The position numbers were made by a program, and so were the translations under genes. A stretch of DNA of 64,000 nucleotides from assembly GCF_047948215.1 (NCBI RefSeq), contig NC_134456.1, forward strand, positions 197,110,034 through 197,174,033, given 5' to 3'. Source of the stretch: Lycorma delicatula (Eukaryota > Arthropoda > Insecta > Hemiptera > Fulgoridae). This document shows, piece after piece, positions 1 through 13,275 of the stretch (its first letter is position 1; every line of letters begins with the position of its first letter). The notes beneath the pieces were generated by a model. The model was not told the DNA's origin and made no database searches. It saw only the letters and a list, made by a program, of their open reading frames with translations.

Positions 1-1570
1 GTTCACCTGCGTGGATAAATATAAACAATAGTTTGTAAATGAACAATAATTATTTCATAATAATTTTATATCTGAGTAAAATATTTATATATAATGGTCC
101 CAAACAGCTTTTAATTATTTGAAAAATAATATTAAAATATAAAAATTAATTTAAACTTGTGTTTTTATATCTAAATTACATAGTTTTTTTTTTCAAAAAA
201 ATCGTTTATAATTTTTTAAGTACAGTCTATCTTACAATATTTTTATTTACTTTAACGAATAGCACTATTTTGTTCATTAAAATTAATTTTTATATTTTCA
301 AATCACAATATGTACAATTAATTCCTAAATAATAGTTGAAACGGGCCCACTTCATGGATGAAATTCTTAAATTTTTTTTTCGGCTGTATTTTTTTATACA
401 TTTGTTTAGAACAATAGAATAAGCGTGATGTCATGCTATTTGCCTACCTGGTGTTAGGGAGATGTTGCTACACCGAGAGCGCACGGCAAACTGCCGGTCT
501 TTGCAGTCATCTAGCGCATGCGTTGAAATATCTATCCCACATCAATAACCAAAAGATGAAGAATAAAATTTACTTTTGTTTGTTTGTTTGTTTTTTCCCA
601 GATACAGTGCGGTCTTTCGTAAAATATAGTACAGTATATTATTTTCATTACTTCTTATTTTTAAAAATACAAGTTTTTCCTTTCAAAAACAAAATGAATT
701 TTTATGCTATTATTGTATAGTTGTTATAAGATTGCGTGATCATTATAAAATATTTTTTTTACATAAATTTTCCACCGGCTCCAAAGAAAGTATCATTCAT
801 AATTTCCTTAAAGTTTATTCACTTACCATGTCATTTATTTTAACATTCGATATCCTAAATTTTCAATCAATTGATTTCAATTCTCATTAAGTTTTTAGAA
901 TATTTTTTTCATTTATATCTTCATTACCAAATAGAGATATTAATATGAGTAAAAATTAATAACTCTTGACTCGTAAAATTATACATGGAAATATTATTAC
1001 TAAGAAAGGAAAGAATTCTGTAACGTCGTACTGAATACTGGTATATCAGCATTAGTAAAGTTGGATGTTATTTTAAGGTTATGTGAAGTATATAAAATTT
1101 TAAGTGAAATAATTCTTTACTGCAATCTGTATAACATTAAAAAAAATTAACAATTTTAAAAATTAACGAGAAAGAAATATCCATCCAATCCGCTCTCAGA
1201 TGAACAATAAATTTACTTTAATGGAAGAATACGTAATTTATGCTATCCTTAAGTAAATTTTCAACAAAATAAATGAATGAAACATTTGTCATAAAATCCT
1301 AATAATTATCAGTTTTTTGGAACTGCCAAACCCAAAATGATAATTTATATTTTTCCATTGTTATTTTAAAATATAATAGAACCACAGAAAAATTACAATT
1401 TATTTATTTTTCTGATAGTTATAGACTATAACAGTTACAGCGAAGAAATAAATTTATACTATAAATAGAAATTAGATTATTGATGACATAAAATATCCAG
1501 TGTAAAATATTAATTTTTATTCTTCCTAATATGTACGTTGCAATTTGTTTAATTAGTCAACAATCGGCAA
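1..1570. other. AT-rich stretch, no gene recognised
   Basis: Mostly A/T runs. A slightly more GC-balanced patch at about 420-540 gives a 95-codon open frame (433-720), but its second half is AT-rich low complexity and no domain is visible, so I do not call it a gene. Confidence 0.6.
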
Positions 1571-1844
1571 CCTCCCCACCAAGGCCCAATGAGATGAGGA
1601 TGATATGTATGACTTGTAAATGAGGTGCAGACTTGTACAGACTCAGGCCGACCATTCCTTAGACGTGTGGTTAATTGTACTCCAACCACCAAAGTACACC
1701 AGTAACCACTGTCTATTATTCAAATTCATATAAAATCAACAAGCTTGTGCCAGGATTCGAATCTCAGAACCTTCGACTTTGAAAATCGGCTGTAACACAA
1801 TTGATTTCCGACGAGTAAATTCTAGACCAGACCGTTGGGCTAAT
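1571..1844 (-). mobile_element. SINE-1 copy, tRNA-headed, diverged subfamily
   Basis: Read on the minus strand, the head has a tRNA-like A box (TGGTCTAGAATTTACTCG region, about 1815-1840) and a B-box-like GGTTCTGAGATTCGAATCC (about 1752-1772). The body matches the other SINE-1 copies at 8.8, 52.4, 52.9, 58.9, 59.1 and 62.8 kb. The internal phrase around the CACTGTCTATTATTC stretch is shared with the 58.9 kb copy, where the remaining copies have a CACGATCTAGTATTC form, so the two belong to a separate subfamily. I could not find clear target-site duplications. Confidence 0.8.
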
Positions 1845-2234
1845 ATAAAATATTTGAAAAAAGTTTCATTTAAATTAGCTTTTACACATTAAAACTTGAA
1901 AAACTTTTAAGTTTAATTCTATTTTTTTTTATTTTTACTTTTTTATTTATTTAAAAGGATAACTGTGTTTCTTTTAGTGCTGATGAATATTTTTTTCTCT
2001 CAGATAAAAAATTGTATACCATTTTCGATTGATTATGTAACAGACTTACAAAGGAAAATATGCTGTACGTGGCATTTTATTTCTATACCCTTAGATTGAT
2101 CAGGCTAACCTATAGGCTTTAGCGCTGAATTTAAACATGGAACAGCTATCAGCTGTTTCGAATAACGATTGTGAGACGATCTGTTTAATTCTTATTAGGA
2201 AACGTGAGCCACTATAATAATAATAATTAATTAT

Positions 2235-3040
2235 TAGGAAATGTGATGCTTTCGAACATGGTCCCGAGAAAATTATGTCTTAGAAAGTTAATAAGAGATA
2301 ATATTGTTACCAATATAGCTGAGGCCTCAGAAAGTGTTAACAATGTTGATATCATGTACTCACAACCAGGTTCCCTTCCGTGGCAGTCTGTGCCGGTGCT
2401 TCGGAAGTCGACGGTATTACAGTCCCCAAACGATACCTCAAATGAGTTGCCATTGTTAAATCGGTTTGATTTGAGTCCACCTAATTGGCGTTTTCATTCC
2501 ATGCACGTTCTGTGTACGATACCTAGGACTGCTCCTCGATCGTCACCTGACATGGAAGATCCACGTAAGGGTAAAATGAAAACAGCTAATCATCAAGTTT
2601 AAGGAGCTGCACTGGTTCCTTGACGAACTCTTGCTAGGCAAGAGTTCACCGTGATCGTTGTCCAACAAACTGTTAATATAGAGATCTATTCTAAAACCCA
2701 GTTTAGACATATGGTATCCAACAACTGTCCACAATGACTAGTAGCAACGTCGAAATTATACAACGTTTTCAGAGTAAGTTGGCGAGAACCATATCGAAGG
2801 CGCCGTGGTTTGGTAGAAATAAGGAAATCGTGATTTCTAGGATTTCCTTACGTTCGAGAAGAAATCCAAAGGTTCAGTTCTAATAAAAGTGGAGGTTAAA
2901 CAGTCATGCGACATATTTAGCTCTAAACCTTTTCAGCAATACAGCAATAGAGAGGATGTAAGGCGTCTGAAACGCCTTCATATGCTGAACCTGGAAGAGT
3001 GTATTTGATTCTTGGGTTGGAGTGAGCGTCATCTAGATTA
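2235..3040 (+). pseudogene. Jockey-type LINE remnant (ORF1-like start, RT carboxy end)
   Basis: An open frame at 2243-2602 carries RKLIRDNIVTNI, close to RHKLIRDKVVANM on the minus strand at 8.5 kb, then a PLLNRFDLS phrase of the kind seen in LINE gag-like proteins. From about 2705 the translation reads YGIQ, then NVEIIQRFQSKLARTISKAP, and near 2960 it reads REDVRRLKRLHMLNL. This is the carboxy end of Jockey-clade reverse transcriptase proteins. Stops and frameshifts lie between. The endonuclease and most of the RT are missing, so this is an internally deleted, dead copy. The clade call is good; assigning the first part to ORF1 is inference. Confidence 0.7.
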
Positions 3041-6000
3041 CTTCATGGGAAGCCTAGTTTCATTTTTTTTTTCTTTCATATGTTACTGTAATGTTGTTTT
3101 GTTTTCCTTTTATTTTGATTGTGGTATAATTTGTATTTTTTCTATTTTATTCATGTTATTGAACATAATCTTTTACACGTCTTTTTATAAGCTTTTTCTT
3201 ATATATGAACTATTTTACTTGGGTATATTTTATTGAGGGGTCGCTGGAGACCTCTCTTCAGGTGAATATTGTAATTAAATACTCATGGTCCCTTATAAGC
3301 GGGATCCATTGTAAATGAAAATAGAAAAAACAAATTCTATATAATTTTATATTTAAAAACACTTCAGCTACCTAGTATTACAATTTTTTTATCTAATTAA
3401 ACTGAAGATAAATATTTCTTATTTATATATGTGTATTAATTTTAAAAAAAAAAACTATAATAAATATTTTTTATTTTGAATTGATAATGTAAGATGAGTT
3501 ACATGTGTATTTTTATGTTTTTGAGATAATTTATTTATTAAAGACGAAATGTAACAGAAATTTTATTTATTTTTTATATCCAGAATGTTATAAGAAAGAT
3601 CTTTGTATAAACACTTGACCGGGTTTCTTGGTTGACTGAAGATATTCCAACTGGACATCGATCAAAAAGATGTCAAAATCAATTTTTTATAGATTTTTAT
3701 CTATTTATTCATTACATAAAACATATATACATATCTATATATATATATATTCAAAAATATCTACAACAAAAACCTTCAAATATTAATGTAATTTACACAT
3801 ATTAATATATATTTTTTAATGTAATAACAACAAAAAAAAATAATCGAATAAAAATCCTACTCCATCAAAACACATATTTACAAAAAATATTTTAAAAAAG
3901 TTCACTTAAATTTTTTAGAAGCTTATCAGAAGTAATAAATAATAATTTTATAATTAAAATACAAACCTCTGGTCAGAATCAGTTTTCACATACTTTTCTT
4001 TCTTTGTATGATATGAAGTGTTCTGGTAGTGTAGGCAAGTTTTTAAACAGGTTTACCTAAAACGACACCTCTTTACCCTTTTTATTAACTTATTTGTGTT
4101 TGTTTTTTTCATTTTGTAAAGACCTAGAAGTATTTTTTTTGTGGAGTGTTTATTTTTTCTTTCTTTGTTCATAATCTTTATTTTTTTATTTATCAACTTA
4201 TTTTTTTTTTAATATAATAGTTTCTAACACGTACTTGTATTAATCAAAACGTCAGCTTAGTCTTAGATTAAACTAATTATTTTACAAATAGTTTTACAGC
4301 ACTTTTTGTTTTCCAATTTAGGTTTATCAAATCTACTAATTTAGATATGCACTATTCTCATTAAATTAAATCAAATATTTCTTGATTTCCACATATCCTG
4401 TGGTTTAAAACAATAACTGGATTTATTATTCTGTGGAATAATAATAGAATTTCATTATGGATAATAATTTTATGATCTTAAAATATTCTGGGCAAAAATT
4501 ATTAATATAATTGTTTTTTTAATAAATAATAACACATTGTTATATTGGGGAGGTAGGTTAGTTTTTCAACGAAAGATTTATTAATTCTACCAATTAAAAA
4601 CATTAAATTATTTCAGTATATTTTGAAAGGACTTTTTTTTAAATGTATAGTGCTACATGCGATTTCAATTCTTTGAAGATATCACTATTCTGATTACAAA
4701 TATTTTACAAAGAGGTAAATTAATGTAACTTCGCTTTTAGCAATTTCTTTCAATTTTTCAGTTAATTAAGTACAAAATAAAAACGGATTGTAGTTAATTA
4801 AAAGAGTAACAGGAGGAAATTGTGATCGGTAATTCAAAGCCTAAAACAAATTAACATGTCTTCTTTTATTAATTTGGAACAGAGCCAGAGTTGTCACCTT
4901 TCTATTATTAAAGAAGTTTACTACTATTTTGAAAAATCATAAGCCTAATTAAATTGACGGGATAAATTAAGTTATACAAACCATTATTTTTTAATTTAAA
5001 TAAAAACTTCAATCACTTTAGATTTTACGAGAAAATTATGTTCATATAAATTATTTTATTTTGTCTTTATCGATAAAACGTTTAACATACCAACATTATT
5101 TGCTCTTTATTGAAAAAATGCAAAAATTTGTTAAAACAAAAATAATTTACAATTTTTTTAAAAGAGAATCTTGTAACCTTAATCCTTACGATGACTACTA
5201 ATCATTAACATACTAGCATGTTACTTTTCCAACGTTGGAAACGTTTAGTATACTCGTATAATAAATGTAACTTTCGAAAAAAAAATAACAATAATAGTTG
5301 AAGAGAAGGATTTTCCTAATATTCTGAAAATTATAGCTTTAATATATAACAAAAATAAATGTTAAGATAGATTTAGCATGATAAGCAGTATGTATAACAT
5401 CACGTACTGTTGTATATCGGCATACTGCTGCAAGACCATCGTAATGTAGTTGATATTCAGTTTTACAATTGATACCTTCACTTAATTCACCATTTTAACT
5501 GGTTATTAACAAAATACAAAACCTTATTAATCTCAGAGAGGTACCTCAGGTACTTCCTTATAGCATAGCAGCAATAAAAAAGACAGAAAGTGTAAACCAA
5601 CAAAATAATGTATTATAATAATCGAAAACCAAAGCATTATATGCACTGCCGTTATTTAGTAGAGAATGAGAATGTAGTGATTCGAATATCCTAGAGTGCA
5701 GTATTATAACAAAGCTATTTTAGTAACTGCGACATAAAAAATATAATCAGTAGTATATAAACTGTAAAGTTAATTTAACTGTTGAAACTTTTTTTTCTGT
5801 AGAATAAACAAATCTACAATCGGTTTCTCCTGATGAAACTATAAGTAAATAATATGTTAAAAATATTACATGAAAGAGCCATCTAATGATGCCCCTCACC
5901 AAAACAAATAGTAAATAATTATAATAACAGTAAACGTTAACGTTAATAAACATAATAATAGTAACAACTATGATCCAATAAACACTCATTATGACAAAAA

Positions 6001-6224
6001 CACTGTCACCACTGGGTTTTATAATTTGTCCAATCTACGGACCACATATGTTCAACATATTCAGTTCGTACGCGATGTTTGTTATCAAACGGAAGATAAA
6101 CACAAGTAGATAAACGAACAAATAAAAACAAAATTGTACAGTAATAGTGTTAAGAGACAACATTAAACAAAAATTGTAAAAAATAGTAACAAAAAATACT
6201 ACTGGAAAAAAAAGAAAAAGAACA
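3041..6224. other. AT-rich stretch, no gene recognised
   Basis: Low-complexity A/T DNA. The short open frames at 3012-3236, 5747-5989 and 6035-6232 are rich in Phe, Tyr, Ile and Leu, as expected from AT-rich noise. A short TA tract lies near 3735-3752. Confidence 0.6.
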
Positions 6225-8700
6225 TCAAACAATTGAAATGACTCTTTTCAATGTCATCACCATTGTCTAGCAGATTCAAAGCAAGGGGATTTACATGTTT
6301 ATTTAGCGTAACCATGGATTAAGAAATGAAACGGACAATCTCTTCCCGAACACAGGGGATCCCCAGGTATTCATGTATTTCAGAATTCATGACGAACCAA
6401 GGCGGTTGGGTCACTTTCCTCAATACCTAGTACTGTGACGTTTGGATCACTTTAATATTGCTGTCATTAGTCGTCCCTCTGAGCTGAATCCCATATGACC
6501 ATATCGGTTTCGAAGGACCTTATACAGAAGGACCTTGATAGAGAGAGACAATTGAGAACCCCTACTCTTTAGCTAGTACATACACTTGAATTTCTGGTCA
6601 ATCTGTTTCTTCTTCTTCAGTACCTGACCTCACCACACCATGTCGACCGGTCTAGTTGTAAGCTAAGGTGTATATCGCATAGGACTACTTGGATAACATT
6701 AAAATTCCTTTGGCAGTCTTCTTTCCTAGTCGTAGAGATATCGTGGGTAGATTTCGTCAGACTGACTTTCATCTTCCATTTATGCAGCAACGTACTGATT
6801 GCATCCAAAACCAACTGAAGCTTTCCCAACGCTTATACCTAACCTACAAGAATCGACCAAGTAATTTTGCAAAATCATATAATAAGGTTGAAGAAGGCAA
6901 ACTTTCAATTTGAAGAGCAGTCTTAAACCAAACCTTGTCAAAGGCCAGTTGTACGTCTAAAAGCGCTATAGAGCAGGAGTTTGATCTTAGATAAAACCAA
7001 AGTGATAGTGGGATATTACATCCTCACATTCCAAAATAGATCACAGTTTTAAAGAAAAAGCCTCTCGAAGATCTTAGATAAAAACGGCAGGAGGTTAATC
7101 TACCTGTAATCCTGTGAGGGTTTACGTAGCTTAAGAATCATCGTCATCTCAGAGACTATCCATTTCAGAGGGAAGAGTGACGTTCAAAAAATCCCATTTA
7201 ACAAGTATTTTATGAATAATATAGCCGCAAACGGCGGCATAAATAACATCTAATTGTTATAGAGTCGAACCGAGGAGTCTTTCTTATTTTCTCTATCTTC
7301 TTGAGTTCAGTACGTATCTCTTTCAAAGAAAATAATCTTACAGGTAGCCTCAGAGGGATAGGACTATTCAAAAAGTCAAAACTTTCTCTCTCATCTGCTT
7401 CTTGCTCATCATGTGGCCGCAACACTTTGTTAAGATCTTTAGCAAATAGCACGCTGTTTGTTGAAATGTTGAGAAGGTCACGGCCTGTTCAACATCTCTA
7501 CAAGCCCAAGTCAGTAAAGGACGAAGTGAGAGGGGTGGCCGCTCGAATTTCTTCGTAACTTTCTTCGTAATGAAAAATCGTCTAACTTGATAGGGGGACA
7601 GATTTTCAAACAAAATTCCTGAATGACTCGTTCTTGATCTTCCTCAGCAATCCCTTTAACCTTTGAGCAGCCCTTTTCAAGGCTGTTATGTCTTTCGATT
7701 TCCTGTAGCGCTGCCAATTCCTCCTGATGCTTCTATTGTCAGAAATGAGGTCCAACAGCTCCCTCGGATAGTCCCTGCCGGTCAGATCAGCACGCTTTCC
7801 ACTAAACGTGGAGTGACAAGCAGTCTCCCGGGTTGTTGAGCTTAAGTATCTTGCTCGATATCATCTGCACACTTCAGTACCAGAGTTCATGTAGAACTCA
7901 CATCGCAGACTTCATCTCGCCGACTCACATCGGCAGACTCTCCTCGCAGAATTGATATAATAATGGCTCACATAGACACATTTCGTAGTACTCATTTTTA
8001 ACTAGTCTTGTCGGAAGTATTTATATTCCTATCCTCTTTACCTGTGCCGGACCAGACCGCAGTTGAGCGTGAGAACAATTGACCGAGCCCTTTCATTCTC
8101 ATGCATTTCTAGCCTGGGTCCGGTAATTCTTCTCACGAAGTAACATTTGTTTAGGTGTGTCTCAATGGGCAGTATTACAAAAGATGATAGTTAACGGATC
8201 GGTTACCTTTATTAAAAGGGTTTCTTATAGCCTCTTTCTAGATTACTCCATTATATTTTCTACTACTTTCTTGTTAATTGGTAGGATCCGTTACTCAGGG
8301 CCACTATATCGATCTTATTACATTTTGTTATGCCTGCTCAACGGTTGCGGGTAATTTCTTCATGAGTGGATACTCGTACTGATTGGTAAAGGATATGTTG
8401 TCGCTAACATCATCTCGCGACACATTTGGTGTGTGTAAAACAGAAATCGTTTACCACTCAGGAGTCATTGTACAAGGTCAATAACGTCCGACTTAGACCC
8501 ACTTTCATTCCCTGAAATTCCACACATGTTGGCAACAACCTTATCCCTGATTAGTTTGTGTCGGGTAACTTTCCTGTGAACCCTTGTGGTATAATCAAAA
8601 GACACGAGTTTTTTTATAACTGGTGAAGAAGGTACATACATACACACCGTTTCATAGTAATTATCTGGACCAGTCCGAAGCCGTTCCACTACAACGGGCT
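6225..8700 (-). pseudogene. Jockey-type LINE, full RT length but heavily broken
   Basis: Minus-strand pieces in order, across several frames: KLIRDKVVANM near 8570, possibly ORF1-like; the endonuclease-RT linker with RRNWQRYRKSKDITALKRA near 7700; FSLKEIRTELKKIEK near 7330; YR*INLLP then LSKIFERLFL near 7060-7110; motif A LDVQLAFDKVW at about 6960-6928; KWKMKVSLTKSTH after the position of the catalytic DD near 6770; YGIQLRG near 6500; and VNPLALNLLDNGDDI near 6260. This order is that of a Jockey-clade ORF2. Frameshifts and stops are many, and no endonuclease motifs were seen upstream, so the front was lost or replaced. Confidence 0.8.
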
Positions 8701-8803
8701 AGGTAATAGGTTATGTTGTAGCCAAATAAGAGTAATTCAATTAGTAAAAATAAAAGTACTTACCTATTTATTAAAACGAATCATAACGAGAAGATAAAAT
8801 TGT

Positions 8804-9119
8804 TTATTATATAATACCTTTTTCATTTTCCTGTTTAACCTCCGGTAATTACCTTTCAGATAATACTTCAGAGGATGAATGAGAATGATATGTATGAGTG
8901 TAAGTGTAGTGCAGTCTTGTACAGTTTCAGCTCGACTATTCCTGAGATGTGTGGTTAATTGAAACCCAACCACCAAAGAACACCGGTATCCACGATCTAG
9001 TATTCAAATCCGTGTAAAAATAATTGACTTTACTAGGACTTGAACGCGATTCAAAATCAGCTGATTTGAGAAGACGCTTTCACCACTAGACCAAGCCGGT
9101 GGGTTATTATATATTACCT
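8804..9119 (-). mobile_element. SINE-1 copy with target-site duplications
   Basis: The tRNA-like head is at the high-coordinate end (A-box region 9075-9100 on the minus strand) and the A-rich tail lies near 8819-8830. It is flanked by TTATTATATAATACCT (8804-8819) and TTATTATATATTACCT (9104-9119), identical at 15 of 16 positions, which marks it as a discrete insertion made by LINE-type machinery. The B box is partly damaged. Confidence 0.88.
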
Positions 9120-11472
9120 GATAATAAATAATTATCCTCAATTCTACAAGAAATTAAATAAATGAATATAAACTGTTACAACAGTCTATATTTACAATTT
9201 TTCAGTTTTATACAGTACGTTACAGCAATTAAAATAGTTTTGTTAAAACATAAAAATATGTGTCAATAAAAATATATTTCTTTGTCTTTACAAAAGAACA
9301 TTTTTACTTTAAATCTTTATGTCGTAGTGGATGAATACTAGAATGAAGTGCGAGACCGTTTTGGGTGAGCTGTTTTTTAATTCAAAATTATACTTTATGT
9401 CTGACTAATATTTGTGCATAGCTCTTTTTTTAGTTTTTGGAATTCATACAACACATCGGATATAAGCAGTTTTATAATTCGTGGTTGAACCTCTTTTAAC
9501 ACATTAGATTTAATGATTGCTTAATGTACGTAAGTTCACGGTCGGAGTTGTTCGACCAGTTAGTATAAGTAGATATATTTTAAATTAACGGTTTCATAGA
9601 ATCTAAGTGAAACAGATATAAAAATTCAGTTGCTCCTATGCTAAATTTTGTATAGCTCTGTAAGAAAGTAAATAAAAGTATAGATATTATTTTCATTACT
9701 TAAACATCCAACTTTTTACTGAAATGCAGCTACTACATGAAATATTGTACGTATATAATAAAGTAAAAACAAAGATTCTTTTTTTTATAACAAAACAATT
9801 CATCAATCTGTTTTCACAGAGTAGCTACATAATTTTGAACAGTGATTCATTAAAATATTATCAACAATATTCAGGAGAAGACTGAATAATTTAACAAGCA
9901 TTAATTAATCATTTAGCGTTTAATTAGCGCCTTTCATGTTTTAAAAATGTCATTTTTGTTTCTTAAAATTTGTTCTACATCGATCCAAATTTGTACATGT
10001 ACATGTTTGTATCTGTTAATGTATTAGTAGGACAAACCTAATCATCTTTAGTAGGTTTATATCTCGCAATATTTTTTAATATTGAAAACTACTTTTTTAA
10101 CAGAACTGGTTTTCCCTAATAATCTTTCAAAGAACCTCGTTTATTATTCTAGGATTTGCATCAATCTATCTTTAATAAACTAACTATTAAAATTGTTTTA
10201 ACTGTTTAGCAATAAGATTGCATTCATTCTATCCTTTACTGACCTGCTCATGATAAAACAAGAGAACAGCGACCGAATTTTCACATAATATAAAATACCT
10301 ACCAATCAAAAGTTCATAACTTAATAAATACATAAGATGAAAACTTAAAAAACATTTTTATATATGTATATATATACATATATATTATATTTTAAATGAC
10401 CATTAATAGAATTTGTATTATTATTTATTATTTTAAGTCTCATTAATTGCTAAAGTCATTAGCAACATGAGCTCATGAGTAACATGAACTTGAAACGATG
10501 AGAGTTACTTTTTATCCCTTTCCAGAATAAGTCAGAAATTGAATCCATATACTTCTACACAGCTGCCGAATTGGAAAATATTAGTTTATTTTTTCCAATA
10601 AAACAACGTTATCTAGATTTATTTCTTTTTTTATTATTAAGATTAAATTTCAACATTAAAAAAATAAATAAGAAAAATGAAACAGCAAAATTAATCTAAA
10701 ACATAAAATCAAAGAAAATAAATACGATTATAAATGTAAATAAAATATTTATTATGTAAATAGTAAAGATATTAATTTTAAAATAATAATACGAGATAAA
10801 TATTATAAACTGTTTTCAGTACATATTATTATAACAACTTTATTATATTAAATATAAATAATATAGTAAATAATATAAATTCATATGTTTTTATGTTATT
10901 TTGAATGACTAAAGATTTTTTTTTCATTTTTTATGTTTAGTACAGCGTATATAAACAATTGCAATTGTTTATAAAAACATTTTAAAAAATGTTATAAAAT
11001 TTTAACATTTGTTAAATTTTATAAAATTTTATAAAGAATTTAGAACTAGAAATTACATCTTTTTGCCGGTGCAGCATGACTGTCCTATATCTGTTGACCT
11101 AAATTCGCTTGAAATTCGTCTGCAGCTAACCGTTATATGTTACTGTCAAGCAGCTTTTCAATAAAACTGCGCTATTAGGTTAAATAGTACAGTGATGAAG
11201 AAATAATGTCATCGTATAGAAACATATGTGATACATAATATTTTACTGAATTTTAGCTTAATTTAATTAGTTGGACACGATATATATATTAAAATATACA
11301 CGTTTTAAAGGTTACTAAATAAATAGATTTACGATAAAACTATACATTTTATCCATTTAGTGAATGCACTGTTTATAAATGACAGTAACGTTCGTATTTA
11401 GACTAAATTTTATAGCGAATCTTTTAACAGCCAAAGCTTTAGTTATATACTTGTTAAATTATTATTACCGAT
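9120..11472. other. AT-rich stretch, no gene recognised
   Basis: I see nothing recognisable. There is a small imperfect TA-rich dyad near 10362-10390. A less AT-rich patch at 11060-11180 has no motif I can name. Confidence 0.6.
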
Positions 11473-11540
11473 TTCCGTGGTGAATCGTAAAGTCTCTGTT
11501 TTCATGTGGAGGTTCCAGTTCGATTCACCAAGAGGCATAT
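11473..11540 (+). mobile_element. SINE-2 tRNA-like head fragment
   Basis: It contains CGTGGTGAATCGTAAAGTCT, an A-box-like stretch, and GGTTCCAGTTCGATTCACC, a B-box-like stretch. The arrangement and wording match the pieces at 19.8, 34.1, 38.6 and 43.7 kb. There is no acceptor stem, so it is not a tRNA gene. The body after the head is not recognisable. Confidence 0.55.
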
Positions 11541-12737
11541 TCCGTTGCTTTATATTCAGATTTATCTCTTTAATTATCCCTTTTTATTTCAATTAAGCAT
11601 TAGGAATTTTTTGTCTTAAATTAACAGTAATGGTTTTATTTGAGAGGAACGTTGGTTAATCTGTCAGTTATTGTATATTATGTACTTTCACGGCAGATCT
11701 TTTATATAGAAGGGGGGAAAATTTAAGATCTAATTGCGAAATTATAACTCTACACTTTTGATTTCTCCACTTAACGAGTAATAAAACGATGAAAAAAACC
11801 CAAAAGGAAGATAAAGTCTATTTGTTAGAATATATGTATAGGTTTGAACTTATGTTCTTTTATCTTCTGTTGAGTTAACTCTGGACTCGATGAACCCAAA
11901 ATCTTAAAATTTAGCATGACAACTTCCATATACAAAGAATTGAAGCTATTGAAAATGTTAAATGGTTGGTGATATACAAAGAGGTCATATGTTATACAGT
12001 CATACAGTCATATATGTCTGTATATGTTATACAATTATACAGTCATATGTTATATGTCATATAGTGGTCATATTTTAGTAGCGGATGGACTAAATTAAGA
12101 TTTTTCTTTATTAGTTTTTAACTCTTCTAAAAATATATATTTTAATAAGGTTAGAAAATTTTCTAAAAATGGCTCAAAAATTTAAGAATAAAGGGTTTAA
12201 TAGAAATTTTCAACTTTCCTTAGATTTGGAGGAAGTTCAATATTGGTATTTATACACTTGTTGGGAAAGTAACACGGATTTTTAACTGATATTGTTGTAT
12301 TTGTGGGAAAAATAAATTCTTTGCACTTGTATATTTATTCCGTTTCAATAAAAATTTATTGCAGATGGTGTTTATAAGATGATTTTGATTTTATAATTAA
12401 TGTATAGATCACTGATAGAGAATCCGAATTTCATGTAATTATTAATCGATTGATTGTTTCATATTTTACCTAATCATTTTTATTCTATGCTTATATTTTA
12501 ACCTTAATATACTTATATCTTACACTCTCTATTACTAGTTATATATATATTTTAATTTTTTTCTTCCTCTGTAAATTTTACCTTCTATATAATCCTACAT
12601 AATTTCTATCACAAATTAATTAAACCTTGATGTCTTATTACATGGCCTACCAACTAAGTTTATCTCTTTACAAGATGGTCGAAAACAAAATGATTTTCGG
12701 GTCTATTTTTTTACATATTTAAAAGATACTATTAATA

Positions 12738-12763
12738 GAAGACGTTCCTGATGGAACGTCTTC
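12738..12763. repeat. Perfect 11-bp hairpin, TGAT loop
   Basis: GAAGACGTTCC and GGAACGTCTTC flank a 4-base TGAT loop, followed two bases later by a T run. It resembles a terminator, but nothing transcribed is recognised upstream. A local template-switch origin is equally plausible. Confidence 0.7.
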
Positions 12764-13131
12764 CATTTTTTTTATCAAAAAAACTTCAGTTGTTTTATGA
12801 TATATTATAAGTTAGATTACTTCCATGTAATTGACAAATGAAAAATTTAGGAGTCTCAACAAATTTGGAGTTCCAGATAGATTGCTTAATCGTATCAATA
12901 AGAATTACATTTGTGTAACTTTGAAAGAGATATATTTCTGAAATGTTATTGGATATTGACTGTTTCGTAGTCTATTAATTTTTGTTTCTCATCAGAGAAA
13001 TTGACCGAAATAAATTAGTTATAAAGATGTTAAATAAAAATTAAAAAATGGAATGATCTGGCGTTCGTTATAAATAATACCTTAATCAGAAAAAAAATAA
13101 TCCAGCATGTAATTTCATTAACTTTAAAATA

Positions 13132-13275
13132 GTTAGATTATCTAGGAATAAAATCAAAGCCAACGTTTGCAAAATATCTGACGCTAAAAATTTGTTAAAA
13201 GAAGTTTATAAAAATAGAACTTTTGAAGAAGCTACAACTTGTTTGCAAGTTGAAAGGAAACAACCGATTGAATAA
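13132..13275 (+). other. Short coding-like stretch, unknown
   Basis: A 47-residue open stretch without an initiating Met ends at TAA 13273-13275. Its composition (Lys, Asn, Glu, with KISDAKNLLKEVYKN) is more protein-like than the neighbouring AT noise. I do not recognise it. It could be a transposon protein scrap, an exon or chance. Confidence 0.2.

Noticed and set aside
433..720. A 95-codon open frame
   Set aside because: No domain, no repeat partner in the window, and half of it is AT-rich low complexity.
12738..12775. Intrinsic-terminator-like hairpin with T run
   Set aside because: The DNA is eukaryotic and no transcription unit is visible upstream; a chance or snap-back hairpin is simpler.
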